Of a stretch of DNA of 64,000 nucleotides, positions 55,279 through 64,000 are shown piece after piece; position 1 is the first letter of the stretch, and the number at the start of each line of letters is the position of its first letter. This DNA is from Acinetobacter sedimenti. GTDB lineage: Bacteria; Pseudomonadota; Gammaproteobacteria; Pseudomonadales; Moraxellaceae. The translations under genes were made by a program, and so were the position numbers. The stretch covers positions 1 through 64,000 of the forward strand of contig NZ_JAKUML010000004.1 in assembly GCF_022601685.1 (NCBI RefSeq). Reading direction: 5' to 3'. Below the pieces are notes generated by a model that searched no databases, had not been told where the DNA came from, and saw nothing but the letters and a program-made list of their open reading frames with translations.

Positions 55279-56065
55279 GGATCGAACCTTTTGCATCGAA
55301 AGTCCAGAAACGGAGCAACACTTGCTCTGCGCACTACTGGAACGACACCATGCTACGCCACAACGGATAATTTGCAAGTCTAAAACACGCTCGACCAATG
55401 ATGATGTGATGCAACTCCACGAACAAGGCATACAATCCGCCTTAGTGATTAGCCATCAACAAAGTCATGGACGTGGGCAACATCAACGAGAATGGCTCTC
55501 TCCACAAGGCAATATTTTCTTGAGTGCGCTATTTTCGCTTGAACGTCCTGTGGATGGACGTCTTGCTTTGGAATGTGGTTTAAATATTCTGCACACAGCT
55601 ACTTTAGAAAAATTAGACAATTTGCAAATTAAATGGGCAAATGATCTGTATAGCCCACAAGGCAAATGGGGCGGGATTTTGGTCGAACCCCTCAATGCAC
55701 ATCAGGTCATTGTTGGTATCGGCATCAATGTCGTGCCTTTTGAGCAAAGCAAAGATATTCAGCAAGCGACCACCTGCCTTACCGAGCTTGGCTTAACACA
55801 CTCTGATCGGATTCAATTTTTAGCAGAAATTTATTTGGCGTTACAGCAAGCCGTGCAATGGTTTAATTTCGGCAGTCAAAACCTCGCGCAACGCTTCAAT
55901 GCTGTTGCTGCATTTAAAGATCAATGGGTCAATATCCAACGTCAACATCAAACCGATCTCGTTGGTTATTTTCAAGGCATTCAAGATGATGGCGCAATGC
56001 TGATTCGCCAAGATGCAGACGCTACAAATACAGTCTGCTATGATGGTCGCTTAATGATTCCATAA
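55277..56065 (+). CDS. birA: Biotin--[acetyl-CoA-carboxylase] ligase
   Basis: Attaches biotin to biotin-dependent carboxylases. The 262-residue protein from ATG 55277 is a group I ligase: STNDDVMQL, then the biotinyl-AMP loop [20 protein letters not shown] (about 62-81, GRGxxxR-type), [10 protein letters not shown] with the catalytic Lys and GGILVE. The N-terminal repressor helix-turn-helix of E. coli BirA is absent, so it cannot regulate the biotin genes itself. Start codons of birA and the divergent TSUP gene overlap by two bases; ATG 55265 is an alternative. coaX follows 17 bases later. Confidence 0.92.
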   Translation: MDRTFCIESPETEQHLLCALLERHHATPQRIICKSKTRSTNDDVMQLHEQGIQSALVISHQQSHGRGQHQREWLSPQGNIFLSALFSLERPVDGRLALECGLNILHTATLEKLDNLQIKWANDLYSPQGKWGGILVEPLNAHQVIVGIGINVVPFEQSKDIQQATTCLTELGLTHSDRIQFLAEIYLALQQAVQWFNFGSQNLAQRFNAVAAFKDQWVNIQRQHQTDLVGYFQGIQDDGAMLIRQDADATNTVCYDGRLMIP

Positions 56066-56081
56066 ATATCTGCTGAAACAC

Positions 56082-56828
56082 ATGAATCAACTTTGGCTCG
56101 ACTTGGGTAATACGCGTTTAAAATATTGGCTTTGTGATGCACAAGGTCAGGTCATTGAATATGCGGCGGAATTGCACCTACAATCCCCTGCCGATTTATT
56201 ACTGGGTTTAAGCTCACATTTTCAACATAAAAATATCAGCTTAATTGGCATCTCGTCCGTACTTGATCAAGCCACCAATCAGCGTATTGAAAAGACTTTA
56301 AAGCGACTCAAAGCACCGATTTATTTTGCCAAAGTACATGCTGAGTATGCAGGCTTGATTACAGGTTATGATGTGCCCAATCAGCTCGGTATCGACCGTT
56401 GGCTACAAGTCTTAGCCATGACGCAAAATAGTGGAAACTATTGCATCATCGGCTGTGGCACAGCATTGACAATTGATTTACTTGAAGAAAAAACACATTT
56501 GGGTGGCTATATTCTGCCAAGTTTGTACCTACAACGCGACTCACTCACACAAGGCACCAAAGGCATTAAAATCCCAGATCAAGCCTTTGAAAGTCTTGCC
56601 GTTGGACGGAATACCAGTGATGCGGTACATCACGGCATCTTACTTGGCTTACTCGGCGCAATTCATCAGAGTTTAAAAACTCATCCTGATGTTCAATTGA
56701 TTTTAACAGGTGGCGATGCGTCATTTTTTGCCAAACATTTGAGCCAATATCAACCCATTGTCGAGTCAGATTTATTGTTAAAAGGTTTACAGCATTATGT
56801 GTTTTATCAGCTGAATAAAAACGCTTAA
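56082..56828 (+). CDS. coaX: Type III pantothenate kinase
   Basis: Phosphorylates pantothenate, the first step to coenzyme A, and is insensitive to acyl-CoA feedback. The 248-residue ASKHA-fold protein begins [16 protein letters not shown] with the phosphate-binding motif (residues 2-17), then [27 protein letters not shown] (PHOSPHATE 2-like) and the C-terminal [14 protein letters not shown]. It follows birA with a 17-base gap, the birA-coaX pairing found in many gammaproteobacteria. Both make cofactors for acetyl-CoA carboxylase. Confidence 0.95.
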   Translation: MNQLWLDLGNTRLKYWLCDAQGQVIEYAAELHLQSPADLLLGLSSHFQHKNISLIGISSVLDQATNQRIEKTLKRLKAPIYFAKVHAEYAGLITGYDVPNQLGIDRWLQVLAMTQNSGNYCIIGCGTALTIDLLEEKTHLGGYILPSLYLQRDSLTQGTKGIKIPDQAFESLAVGRNTSDAVHHGILLGLLGAIHQSLKTHPDVQLILTGGDASFFAKHLSQYQPIVESDLLLKGLQHYVFYQLNKNA

Positions 56829-56892
56829 TGGTTGTCTTATTCAGTCGCATGACTTAAATGTCACCTTCATCGAAATCATGATTTGTATTAGT

Positions 56893-57249
56893 TCAAACCT
56901 GTTCGGACAATTCCTTTTGTACTTTCTTTGGCAACTTTGCCACGACTAATTCGTATGAATTAATAATCCATTCTTGCAACAGATCTTCTGAAAGTGAGCC
57001 GTGCATATTGACGCTATTCCAATGGCGTTTATTCATATGATAGCCCGCAGTGACTTCAGGATAAATCTCCCTAAAAATCGTTGCCTCATCAGGATCACTT
57101 TTCAAATTGATAAACTGATAATCCACACTATCTATCAGGCAAAACATTTTTCCACGTACTGTAAATACAAGCACTTGATCATCAAAAGGCATCTTTTCTT
57201 CAACACCTTTAAGCGAGTGGCAAAACTGTTTCAATTGTTCGAGGGTCAT
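56893..57249 (-). CDS. MmcQ/YjbR family protein
   Basis: A 118-residue protein matching the YjbR domain: LEQLKQFCHSLKGVEEKMPF at the start, VFTVRGKMFCLIDS, INLKSDPDEATIFREIYP (about 47-64) and GYHMNKRHWNSVNM, ending in a helical SEDLLQEWIINSYELVVAKL. YjbR has a double-wing DNA-binding-like fold, but no regulatory target is known. It is a single gene, convergent with coaX and with no terminator between them. Confidence 0.88.
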   Translation of the reverse strand: MTLEQLKQFCHSLKGVEEKMPFDDQVLVFTVRGKMFCLIDSVDYQFINLKSDPDEATIFREIYPEVTAGYHMNKRHWNSVNMHGSLSEDLLQEWIINSYELVVAKLPKKVQKELSEQV

Positions 57250-57296
57250 TGTGATTTAACCTTTAATCATTCAATCTTATTACCACTTTTGATCTG

Positions 57297-57503
57297 ATGA
57301 ATGGATTAAATCAAAAAATTCTATTTCAGGTTTACCATTCAGTCCATGCTCATCTCTTTATCTTTGGAACTCAAGAAATGATGGGATATTTAACAGCTTC
57401 TTTTGAATATCCTCATCTTGATACATCGAATGATGAACAAAAGTTAAGCCATTTTGTTTGCAAAATATATGTTATTGAAATTTTGAAGCATCTAATGCTT
57501 TAA
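57297..57503 (+). CDS. Possible small hypothetical protein
   Basis: A 68-residue open frame (MNGLNQKILFQVYHSVHAHL to KHLML) in the 501-base gap between the YjbR gene and ffh. No good ribosome-binding site and no recognisable motif are seen; the frame could be chance or a decayed gene fragment. Confidence 0.25.
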   Translation: MNGLNQKILFQVYHSVHAHLFIFGTQEMMGYLTASFEYPHLDTSNDEQKLSHFVCKIYVIEILKHLML

Positions 57504-57690
57504 AATCTTTGATGAAATTTGCAATGTTTGCTTTATTTTATCAACGAATCCTTGTTTAACTTTGTAAGAAACCATCACTGAAATCATGCTAATTTACACC
57601 TTGAAATTCACATTATTCTTGAATCTAATTTAACATAGATAGGTGTTAGCTCACATCTCACTACTTGTCTGAAATTATCTTTACGCAAAT

Positions 57691-57724
57691 AAAAACCGCT
57701 CTAAGTTTCCCTAAAGCGGTTTTT
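57691..57724. terminator. ffh terminator
   Basis: AAAAACCGCT and AGCGGTTTTT flank a 14-base loop, downstream of ffh on the minus strand and also able to end + strand transcripts. Confidence 0.85.
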
Positions 57725-57750
57725 ATCATTCAAAATGGAAGCAGAAAAGA

Positions 57751-59178
57751 TTATTTCTTATCTTGGTCTGATCCACCAAACAATGGTCCCATGCCGCCGC
57801 CTGAGCCCCCCATATTTCCGCCCATTTTACCCTGCATGGTCTGAATGCCTCGTAGCATCTTGCCAATGCCCGATGGCGATGAGAATTTCTTCATCATTTT
57901 TGCCATCTGTGCATGTTGCTTGAGTAGACGGTTGATATCTTGAATGTCCATACCGCAGCCTGCTGCGATACGCTTTTTACGGCTTGGGTTGATGATGTCT
58001 GGATTACGACGCTCTTTGACCGTCATCGACTGGATGATCGCTTCCATCTTTTTCACTTGCTTTTCAGGTTGTGCTTGCTCTACAGCTTGCTGAATGCCTG
58101 AACCGCTCATGCCAGGGAGCTTATCCAAGAAGCCCATCATCCCGCCCATTTTGTGCATTTGCTCAAACTGAGTCAGCATATCTTCAAGGTTAAATGTCCC
58201 GCCCTTTTGTAGCTTTTTCGCCATTTTTTCGGCTTTATCTTTGTCGATTTTGCGTTCTACTTCTTCGACTAAAGACAGCACGTCACCCATACCTAAGATA
58301 CGCTGTGCGATACGCTCAGGATGGAATGGCTCTAAGGCATCGAGCTTTTCGCCCATACCTAAGAATTTGATTGGCTTACCTGTGATCGCACGTACCGATA
58401 GCGCCGCACCACCACGTGCATCACCATCAGTTTTGGTCAGGATTACACCTGTCAGTGGCAAAGCATCATTGAAAGCTTTTGCAGTGTTCGCAGCATCCTG
58501 ACCTGTCATGGCATCAACGACAAACAAGGTTTCTGTTGGCTTAATCGCAGCATGTAGTTCTTTGATCTCATCCATCATGTCATCATCGACATGCAGACGA
58601 CCTGCGGTATCGACGATCAACACATCAGCGAATTTGATCTTGGCTTGTTCAATCGCACGATTGACAATGGTAATTGGGCTTTCAGAAGCTTCTGATGCAA
58701 TCCAATCTACGCCAACTTCTTGCGAAACCGTTTGAAGCTGTTTGATCGCCGCAGGACGATACACATCGGCTGATACCGTCGCCACTTTTTTCTTCTGACG
58801 TTCTTTGAGGAAACGTGCAAGTTTTGCAGCAGTTGTGGTTTTACCCGCACCTTGCAGACCTGCAAGTAGAATCACCACAGGAGGTTTGGCTGCTAAATCC
58901 AATGATTCATTGGCATCACCCATCATGCTGACGAGTTCATCATGAACAATCTTAACGAAAGCCTGTCCCGGTGAAAGCTGTTTTAAAACCTCTTGCCCTA
59001 AAGCCTGCTCTTTGACTTTGGCAATGAAGTCACGTGTCACAGGCAAAGCAACATCCGCTTCAAGCAATGCCATACGCACTTCACGCAATGTATCTTTAAT
59101 ATTGTCTTCTGTGAGTTGCCCTGTACCAGCAACATTTCTTAAACTCTGTGTGAGTCGGTCGGTTAATGTATCAAACAT
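57751..59178 (-). CDS. ffh: Signal recognition particle protein Ffh
   Basis: Binds signal peptides and 4.5S RNA, delivering nascent membrane proteins with FtsY. The 475-residue protein has the NG GTPase domain: P-loop LLAGLQGAGKTTTAAKLARF (about 106-125), DTAGRLHVDD (about 190) and LTKTDGDARGGAALS. The Met-rich M domain (about 300-440) carries MTVKERRNPDIINPSRKKRI, the RNA-binding helix-turn-helix, and then Met/Gly-rich FGGSDQDKK at the end. It is divergent from the ypjD gene as in E. coli. Confidence 0.97.
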   Translation of the reverse strand: MFDTLTDRLTQSLRNVAGTGQLTEDNIKDTLREVRMALLEADVALPVTRDFIAKVKEQALGQEVLKQLSPGQAFVKIVHDELVSMMGDANESLDLAAKPPVVILLAGLQGAGKTTTAAKLARFLKERQKKKVATVSADVYRPAAIKQLQTVSQEVGVDWIASEASESPITIVNRAIEQAKIKFADVLIVDTAGRLHVDDDMMDEIKELHAAIKPTETLFVVDAMTGQDAANTAKAFNDALPLTGVILTKTDGDARGGAALSVRAITGKPIKFLGMGEKLDALEPFHPERIAQRILGMGDVLSLVEEVERKIDKDKAEKMAKKLQKGGTFNLEDMLTQFEQMHKMGGMMGFLDKLPGMSGSGIQQAVEQAQPEKQVKKMEAIIQSMTVKERRNPDIINPSRKKRIAAGCGMDIQDINRLLKQHAQMAKMMKKFSSPSGIGKMLRGIQTMQGKMGGNMGGSGGGMGPLFGGSDQDKK

Positions 59179-59351
59179 TGAAAATTCCGCTTAAACTACC
59201 CATTGAAAAAAACCTTTCCAACAGGGATAAATATGCATAAGATGCTATAGGATACTTGAGTTTGCAAAGAATTTATATCTCATTTATTGAATATTCAAAT
59301 AAGTCATTGATTTGGGATCAACCATGAATCATTTGGGATATACCAAAGCGC

Positions 59352-60164
59352 ATGTTTAGCCTACATACTATTTTCACGCTGTTGGCATTGATTGCTTATT
59401 TAACGAGCTTTCTGTATTTGCTTCATCATTTTGTCAAGCAAAGTACAGCAAGTCCGTTTTTTGTCTGGTCTACCTTGTCGATCGGATTAATTGTGCACGC
59501 TTTGACCTTAAGCTTGGATATGGTGACAGCGCAAGGCATTAATTATGAAGTGTTTAATCTGATCTCCTTTACCTCAGGGTTGATGCTCCTTTTAAGCTTG
59601 ATTTTTAGTATCTATCGACCTGTACTTATTCTCAATCTCATTTCTACACCTGTTGCTATGCTCGGTTTGGTGGTTGGCAGTCTGCTCAGTACCTCAGGTC
59701 ATGTGATTCGCCAGCAAGGCGTTGGTATGGATATTCATATTATCCTGTCGCTATCTGCGTATGCTGTACTGTTTATGGCGACCTTGCATGCGATCTTGAT
59801 TTGGCTGCAAAACCGTGAGCTAAAACGTAAACAAAAACAACGCATTTGGGTCAATCTGTTACCTTCACTGCAAACGATGGAGTCGCTACTTTTTGATTTG
59901 ATTCTGATTGGTTTTATTTTACTGACGGCTGCTTTAGGTTTTGGTTTCTTTACCATTCAAGATTTCTTTGCGCAGCATCTCGTACATAAAACGGTTTTTA
60001 GTATTATTTCATGGCTCATCTATGGCGGACTATTGCTCGGACATTGGCGATTTGGTTGGCGTGGTCAAAAAGCCATTCGCTTTACCCTGCTTGGTTTTGT
60101 GATTTTGGCGATTGGTTTTATTGGCAGTAAATTCGTACTTGAAATTCTATTGATGCGTAGCTAA
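59352..60164 (+). CDS. ypjD: CcsA/CcmC-type membrane protein (YpjD-like)
   Basis: A 270-residue membrane protein with about eight helices of the cytochrome c assembly (HemX/CcsA-like) family. It shows FFVWSTLSIGLIVHALTLSL, VDIHIILSLSAYAVLFMATL-like GMDIHIILSLSAYAVLFMAT with the conserved His, and HKTVFSIISWLIYGGLLLGH and WRGQKAIRFTLLGF. The family resembles haem-handling proteins; E. coli YpjD lies divergent from ffh in the same way and is associated with cation export under the name CorE in some work. The exact role is unsettled. Confidence 0.85.
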   Translation: MFSLHTIFTLLALIAYLTSFLYLLHHFVKQSTASPFFVWSTLSIGLIVHALTLSLDMVTAQGINYEVFNLISFTSGLMLLLSLIFSIYRPVLILNLISTPVAMLGLVVGSLLSTSGHVIRQQGVGMDIHIILSLSAYAVLFMATLHAILIWLQNRELKRKQKQRIWVNLLPSLQTMESLLFDLILIGFILLTAALGFGFFTIQDFFAQHLVHKTVFSIISWLIYGGLLLGHWRFGWRGQKAIRFTLLGFVILAIGFIGSKFVLEILLMRS

Positions 60165-60188
60165 TTCAGTATTTTCCACATCGTAATT

Positions 60189-61250
60189 TTAACTATTCTT
60201 ATGCTTTCGATAAGCACTTGGCGCAACCCCAGTCCACAACTTAAAACTTCGAGTAAATGGACTGGTTTCGGCAAAGCCAAGCTGTAGACTGATGTCTTCG
60301 ATACTCAGCGTACTATTCACCAAAAGCTCAATTGCCATATCTCGTTTCACTTGATTTTTAATTGCTAAAAAGCTCTGCCCTTCATCTTGCAAACGGCGTT
60401 GCAAGGTATAAGGCGCAAGTTGCAAAATCTCTGCAACCTCGGCAAGCGTTGCCATTTGATTCACTTCTTGATTCATTTCGACGTGATCAACATGAAGCCC
60501 ATCTGCATTTTGCAAACACTCTGTCACCTTCGCCGACCAACTGCTACTTTGAAAATTTAAAATCAATAATTGGGTAAATGGATCTTTGACTAACTGTTGC
60601 AATTGCGCCATTGATTGACTCACAGGTAATGTCAAATCTGATGTTGAGAAAGTCATCTGTGCCACATTTTGCTCAAATCGAATCGGTGCGCCATAAAACA
60701 TTAAACGATAATCCAAAGCATAGGACGGTGTACGGAAAGGAAAATCAATGGACGTTATGGGTAAAATATCCCGACTGAGCCAACACAAAATACGATGAAT
60801 AAAAAAACAGCCAAAGGCATAAATAAATGCATCATTGGATTTGGTTTGAAAGCCACCAACAAGTTGAGCTCGAATCAACTCGCCATCATATTGTAATGAA
60901 ATATCAAAACCCTTACCCATCATTTGATAATATTTAGTGATGCGCTGTAGGGCTTGCATCATGTCTTTGGCAGAGATCAACCAATGCATTAGCACTGCCA
61001 AACTACCTAGTGGTGAAATGGTTTGACTATGCCCGAGTAGCTCATCACGTGTAGCCACGGTCAGTTCCGTAATGAGCTGTGCATACTGACTTAAACTCAC
61101 CCTAGCTTGTGGATGTTGTAACAAAGCTTTCGAAATCCGACATTGTTGTAATATCTGATCAATTTCATCTTGCGCTAAAGTCAATTTCTCCAGTGCTGTA
61201 TGCACGAAATCTATGCTGATTGAAATACTATGAATGGACTGGTTTTGCAT
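60189..61250 (-). CDS. AraC-family regulator (OruR-like)
   Basis: The 353-residue regulator has an N-terminal Arabinose_bd/OruR-type sensing domain (residues about 15-230) and a C-terminal double HTH: ATLAEVAEILQLAPYTLQRR (about 270-289) and LSIEDISLQLGFAETSPFTR (about 317-336). It is divergent from a nitronate monooxygenase gene with a 176-base gap, so a regulatory link is plausible but not demonstrated. The inducer is unknown. Its length and domain order are normal for this class. Confidence 0.9.
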   Translation of the reverse strand: MQNQSIHSISISIDFVHTALEKLTLAQDEIDQILQQCRISKALLQHPQARVSLSQYAQLITELTVATRDELLGHSQTISPLGSLAVLMHWLISAKDMMQALQRITKYYQMMGKGFDISLQYDGELIRAQLVGGFQTKSNDAFIYAFGCFFIHRILCWLSRDILPITSIDFPFRTPSYALDYRLMFYGAPIRFEQNVAQMTFSTSDLTLPVSQSMAQLQQLVKDPFTQLLILNFQSSSWSAKVTECLQNADGLHVDHVEMNQEVNQMATLAEVAEILQLAPYTLQRRLQDEGQSFLAIKNQVKRDMAIELLVNSTLSIEDISLQLGFAETSPFTRSFKLWTGVAPSAYRKHKNS

Positions 61251-61426
61251 GATGCTTTATCAATTTATATTGACTATTTTATGAATTATTGATCATTCCA
61301 ATTTTGTTGTAAACTATCAATTTTATTGTGATCGATTGTCATTTAATTTAAAGCATATTTTTCCCATAATAGCTTCATTAAATTTACCCAATGTTATTTA
61401 CAGCATTACCAGCAAGGACTATTCAC

Positions 61427-62392
61427 ATGGCTCTTCCAGAATTATTGAAAAATCGTTTACGTTTGCCTGCGGTTGCAGCACCACTCTTTATTATTTCCAA
61501 TCCTGATTTGGTGATTGCTTTGTGTAAAGCAGGCATCGTTGGCTCATTCCCTGCGCTGAATGCACGTGGTGAAGGTGAATTTGAAAAATGGCTAATCCGC
61601 ATCACCGAAGAGTTAGACGCGTATAACCAAGCAAATCCTGATCAACCTGCTGCTCCGTTTGCAGTGAATCAGATCGTGCACAAATCAAACAATCGCCTAG
61701 AAGAAGATTTGGCGCTTTGCGTGAAATATAAAGTGCCTGTGGTGATCACTTCATTGGGCGCACGTGTCGAAGTGAATGAAGCGATTCACAGCTATGGCGG
61801 TATTGTATTGCATGACATCATCAATAATAAATTCGCCAAAAAAGCAATCGAAAAAGGCGCAGATGGATTGATCGCCGTTGCAGCAGGTGCAGGCGGTCAT
61901 GCAGGGACGCAGTCGCCATTTGCCTTGATTCAAGAAATTCGTCAATGGTTCGATGGTCCTTTACTGCTTTCTGGCGCAATCAGTCGTGGCGACTCGATCC
62001 TTGCAGCGCAAGCAATGGGTGCAGATTTGGCGTATCTTGGTTCAACATTTATTGCAACGACAGAAGCGAATGCAGCGCAAGACTATAAGCAGTGCTTGGT
62101 CGATTCGAGTGCAGAAGATATTGTGTATAGCAACCTATTCACAGGTGTGCACGGCAATTATTTGAAACCATCTATTATTGCCGCAGGGCTTGATCCAAAT
62201 GACTTGCCTGAAAGCGATCCATCAAAAATGGATTTTGGCTCAGGTGGCAATTCAGACAAAAAAGCATGGAAAGATATTTGGGGCTGTGGTCAAGGTATTG
62301 GCGCAATTACAGCGATCGAACCAGCATCAGATGTTGTTGCACGTTTAAGCCGTGAATATAAAGCGGCGAAAGAGCGCTTACTAAATACTTAG
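61427..62392 (+). CDS. Nitronate monooxygenase (2-nitropropane dioxygenase family)
   Basis: FMN-dependent TIM-barrel enzyme that oxidises alkyl nitronates to carbonyl compounds and nitrite. From ATG 61427 the product has 321 residues, with RLRLPAVAAPLFIISNPDLV near the start, GADGLIAVAAGAGGHAGTQS (FMN-binding, about 155-174), GPLLLSGAISRGDSILAAQA and GADLAYLGSTFIATTE. AGGACTATTCAC before the ATG supplies the ribosome-binding site; an earlier ATG at 61391 lacks one. It is divergent from an AraC-type regulator. Substrate is inferred from the family. Confidence 0.92.
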   Translation: MALPELLKNRLRLPAVAAPLFIISNPDLVIALCKAGIVGSFPALNARGEGEFEKWLIRITEELDAYNQANPDQPAAPFAVNQIVHKSNNRLEEDLALCVKYKVPVVITSLGARVEVNEAIHSYGGIVLHDIINNKFAKKAIEKGADGLIAVAAGAGGHAGTQSPFALIQEIRQWFDGPLLLSGAISRGDSILAAQAMGADLAYLGSTFIATTEANAAQDYKQCLVDSSAEDIVYSNLFTGVHGNYLKPSIIAAGLDPNDLPESDPSKMDFGSGGNSDKKAWKDIWGCGQGIGAITAIEPASDVVARLSREYKAAKERLLNT

Positions 62393-62409
62393 TACAATAC
62401 ATCAAAATG

Positions 62410-62432
62410 ATGGTGCGCTCAGCGCGCACCAT
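62410..62432. repeat. Inverted repeat after the nitronate monooxygenase gene
   Basis: ATGGTGCGC-TCAGC-GCGCACCAT forms a strong hairpin just after the gene, but no T-run follows. It probably marks the transcript end, and lies at the boundary where the AT-rich right-edge region begins. Confidence 0.6.
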
Positions 62433-62556
62433 AAACTAAATACAAACCTTTGTTTTATAAAGCATTTAAACAGACATCCAAATAAATTACCGTATTATAT
62501 ACCGTTAAAAAAATCTACTGTATTGTAATTTCCTCAACTTAATTTTTAGCTATTCA

Positions 62557-63825
62557 CTAGAACACAGTAAAATTAAAGTTTCGATCTTCATTCTTTAAGT
62601 ACTGCAAACGTGAAATCGTTATATCAACCATTTGCTTGTATCCCATTGAATATGCGAGATGATTAGATGAAATATCATCCAAAGACTCCATTAGAATACA
62701 CTTTCGATGACTTCCATTCTGTTTATTTAATTCATAAATTGCATGGGCTGTTGTCGCTGATCCCGCAAAGAAATCTAATACTACAGCTTTATCATCAGAC
62801 ATCGAATCCACTATTTTTTTTACAAATTCGATAGGCTTAGGTGTATCAAAGATTTTTTGACCAAAAATTTTTGTAAGCTCATTGGTAGCCCTTTCTGTGT
62901 AAAATGAAGGATCATCCCATATAGTTCTAATTTTTCTTCTTTTTTGACCAATTTCTTTGCCAGCATAATTTTTAACATAAATTACGCCATTTTTACTTGA
63001 GTAGAGTTGCCATACTCTTTCTCTTGTAGTCGCTTCTCCCCACAACCATCGACGATCAACCCCTTTCGAATCTTTCGGTAAAATCTTAGCCCATCCATCT
63101 CGATAATCAACAGACACCTCTCCGGTATCAAGATTTGCATATAGTGGGAATGCCATTGAAGGACGGTCAGTCTTCAAACTTCCCTCACCTTTTTTTCTAA
63201 ACAAACCATCTACTCGGTATTTACCATAAACATCCTCTTTATCATAGAGTGTATCCTCATCAGATTCCCCTCTTAGAGTTGTCTTATTCGATTTTCCGTA
63301 TACTAGTAAATACTCATGACTAGAAGCTAGATTCTTTTTACTTCCTTTACCATTTTTAGATCGGCATACAACAATATTGCCAATAAAATTCTTTTCTCCA
63401 AAAATTCTATCCAATAAAACTTTTAAGTAAGGGAATTCATAATCATCAATACTAATTGCTAAGACCCCAGTCTCTTTTAATAATTCATGTGCCAATACGA
63501 GTCTTGGAAGCATAAAAATAATCCAAGCCTGATGGGAACCCAACAAACCTATCTCTGGTGATTTTCGATTGTCAGAATAAATAAAATTTGAGCCTGTATT
63601 GTATGGTGGATCGATATAACACAAATCAACTATACCTGGTTCTATCATCACTAATTTTTTTAATGAAGTTAAATTGTCCCCAGCAAAAAGAACTACTTCA
63701 TTAACATTCCAATCAACTGAAAATGCAGAATTATTTTCACTATGATCAAATGTAAAATCAGAAGCTCCATTATTAGAGAACTCTTGTTGTAACTTGCTGA
63801 TTTTTGATTCAATTACTGATAGCAT
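62557..63825 (-). CDS. Site-specific DNA adenine/cytosine-N4 methyltransferase
   Basis: The 422-residue protein is an amino-methyltransferase of the DPPY class: IVDLCYIDPPYNTGSNFIYS (about 66-85) contains the catalytic DPPY at 72-75, and LDFFAGSATTAHAIYELN (about 350) is the SAM-binding motif. The order, DPPY before FxGxG, marks a beta-class enzyme. Type III Mod-like proteins look similar, but the length is short for one. Coding sequence is clearly AT-richer than its left neighbours. It is divergent from another gene that starts at 63882, likely a restriction-modification partner. Recognition sequence and type are unknown. Confidence 0.88.
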   Translation of the reverse strand: MLSVIESKISKLQQEFSNNGASDFTFDHSENNSAFSVDWNVNEVVLFAGDNLTSLKKLVMIEPGIVDLCYIDPPYNTGSNFIYSDNRKSPEIGLLGSHQAWIIFMLPRLVLAHELLKETGVLAISIDDYEFPYLKVLLDRIFGEKNFIGNIVVCRSKNGKGSKKNLASSHEYLLVYGKSNKTTLRGESDEDTLYDKEDVYGKYRVDGLFRKKGEGSLKTDRPSMAFPLYANLDTGEVSVDYRDGWAKILPKDSKGVDRRWLWGEATTRERVWQLYSSKNGVIYVKNYAGKEIGQKRRKIRTIWDDPSFYTERATNELTKIFGQKIFDTPKPIEFVKKIVDSMSDDKAVVLDFFAGSATTAHAIYELNKQNGSHRKCILMESLDDISSNHLAYSMGYKQMVDITISRLQYLKNEDRNFNFTVF

Positions 63826-63881
63826 GCTGGCTCCTACTTAGATCAACATTATAACTGAGCCTGCTTAAGAGAAGGAACGCA

Positions 63882-64000
63882 ATGAGATTAAAAGCTGAGA
63901 ATTTAACTACACAAGAAAAACTTCAAGAATTCGATCAATGGCTTACAGCTAAACTAGATAAAATTAAAGATTCAGATAAATTTAACTCAGAAATTACTTC
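63882..64000 (+). CDS. Start of a divergent gene, cut by the window edge
   Basis: The ATG at 63882 has GAAGGAACGCA in front, a good ribosome-binding site, and the frame stays open for 39 codons to the edge, beginning MRLKAENLTTQEKLQEFDQW and rich in Lys and Glu. The intergenic space to the methyltransferase start is 56 bases. Position and orientation suggest a restriction endonuclease or accessory protein of the same system, but no family can be read from the fragment. Confidence 0.65.
   Translation, partial: MRLKAENLTTQEKLQEFDQWLTAKLDKIKDSDKFNSEIT

Larger units (their letters stand above)
57250..57750. other. 501-base gap before ffh
   Basis: AT-rich. Apart from the doubtful 68-codon frame, the YjbR promoter region and the ffh terminator at 57691, I see nothing definite. 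Confidence 0.45.

Overview
The window looks like chromosomal DNA of an Acinetobacter species (Gammaproteobacteria, Moraxellaceae). Supporting signs are the modest GC content, the alkane hydroxylase gene divergent from an AraC-type regulator, the trpGDC cluster, SMC rather than MukB next to zipA, a tmRNA tag reading ANDETYALAA, and a Nudix-less NadM-type adenylyltransferase. Most of the window is ordinary core genome. Accessory DNA appears at both edges and in one internal scar.

Layout. 1-1600: the end of an integrated element, with a small ribbon-helix-helix-like gene and a P4-type tyrosine integrase abutting the 3' end of ssrA (tmRNA, 1609-1967). 2.1-8.4 kb: a TetR regulator, a DUF2147 secreted protein, a DMT exporter, the glycolysis/gluconeogenesis genes fba and pgk with a small acidic lipoprotein gene between them, DUF2237 and Maf. 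8.5-14 kb: putP, roxA, the queuosine genes queE and queC, and bcp. 14-22 kb: nadM, an enoyl-CoA hydratase, folP-ftsH and rlmE, yhbY, a DOMON-like protein and a phasin-like coiled-coil protein. 22.2-29.7 kb: carAB behind an attenuator-like leader, greA, ruvC, fxsA and tRNA-Asn. 29.8-40.5 kb: an extracellular lipase-like lipoprotein, ubiC-ubiA, alkM/alkR, ohrR-ohr, glnA with a sigma-54 promoter and NtrC-like enhancer sites, dadA behind a tandem glycine riboswitch, and folE. 40.7-48.4 kb: an Smr protein, an IS5-like remnant, an orphan HEPN-like gene, trpGDC, a TonB-dependent receptor and nfuA. 48.5-62.4 kb: gntR-smc-zipA, a TSUP permease whose start codon overlaps that of birA, coaX, ffh, ypjD, and an AraC regulator divergent from a nitronate monooxygenase. 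62.5-64 kb: an AT-rich restriction-modification-like region with a DPPY methyltransferase and the start of a divergent gene.

Functional themes. Nitrogen economy is prominent: glnA, carAB, the trp genes and glycine-responsive dadA all sit behind visible regulatory signals. Alkane oxidation, organic peroxide defence (ohr, bcp) and iron uptake with Fe-S assembly (TonB receptor, nfuA) fit an aerobic environmental bacterium. I saw no CRISPR array and no unmistakably new multi-gene system. The best candidates for something undescribed are the orphan HEPN-like gene beside an IS scar (41886-42551), the methyltransferase and its divergent partner running off the right edge, the DadA gene under a glycine riboswitch, and an unassigned + strand transcript near 54.2-54.4 kb. 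All calls were made by reading; no database search or folding program was run.
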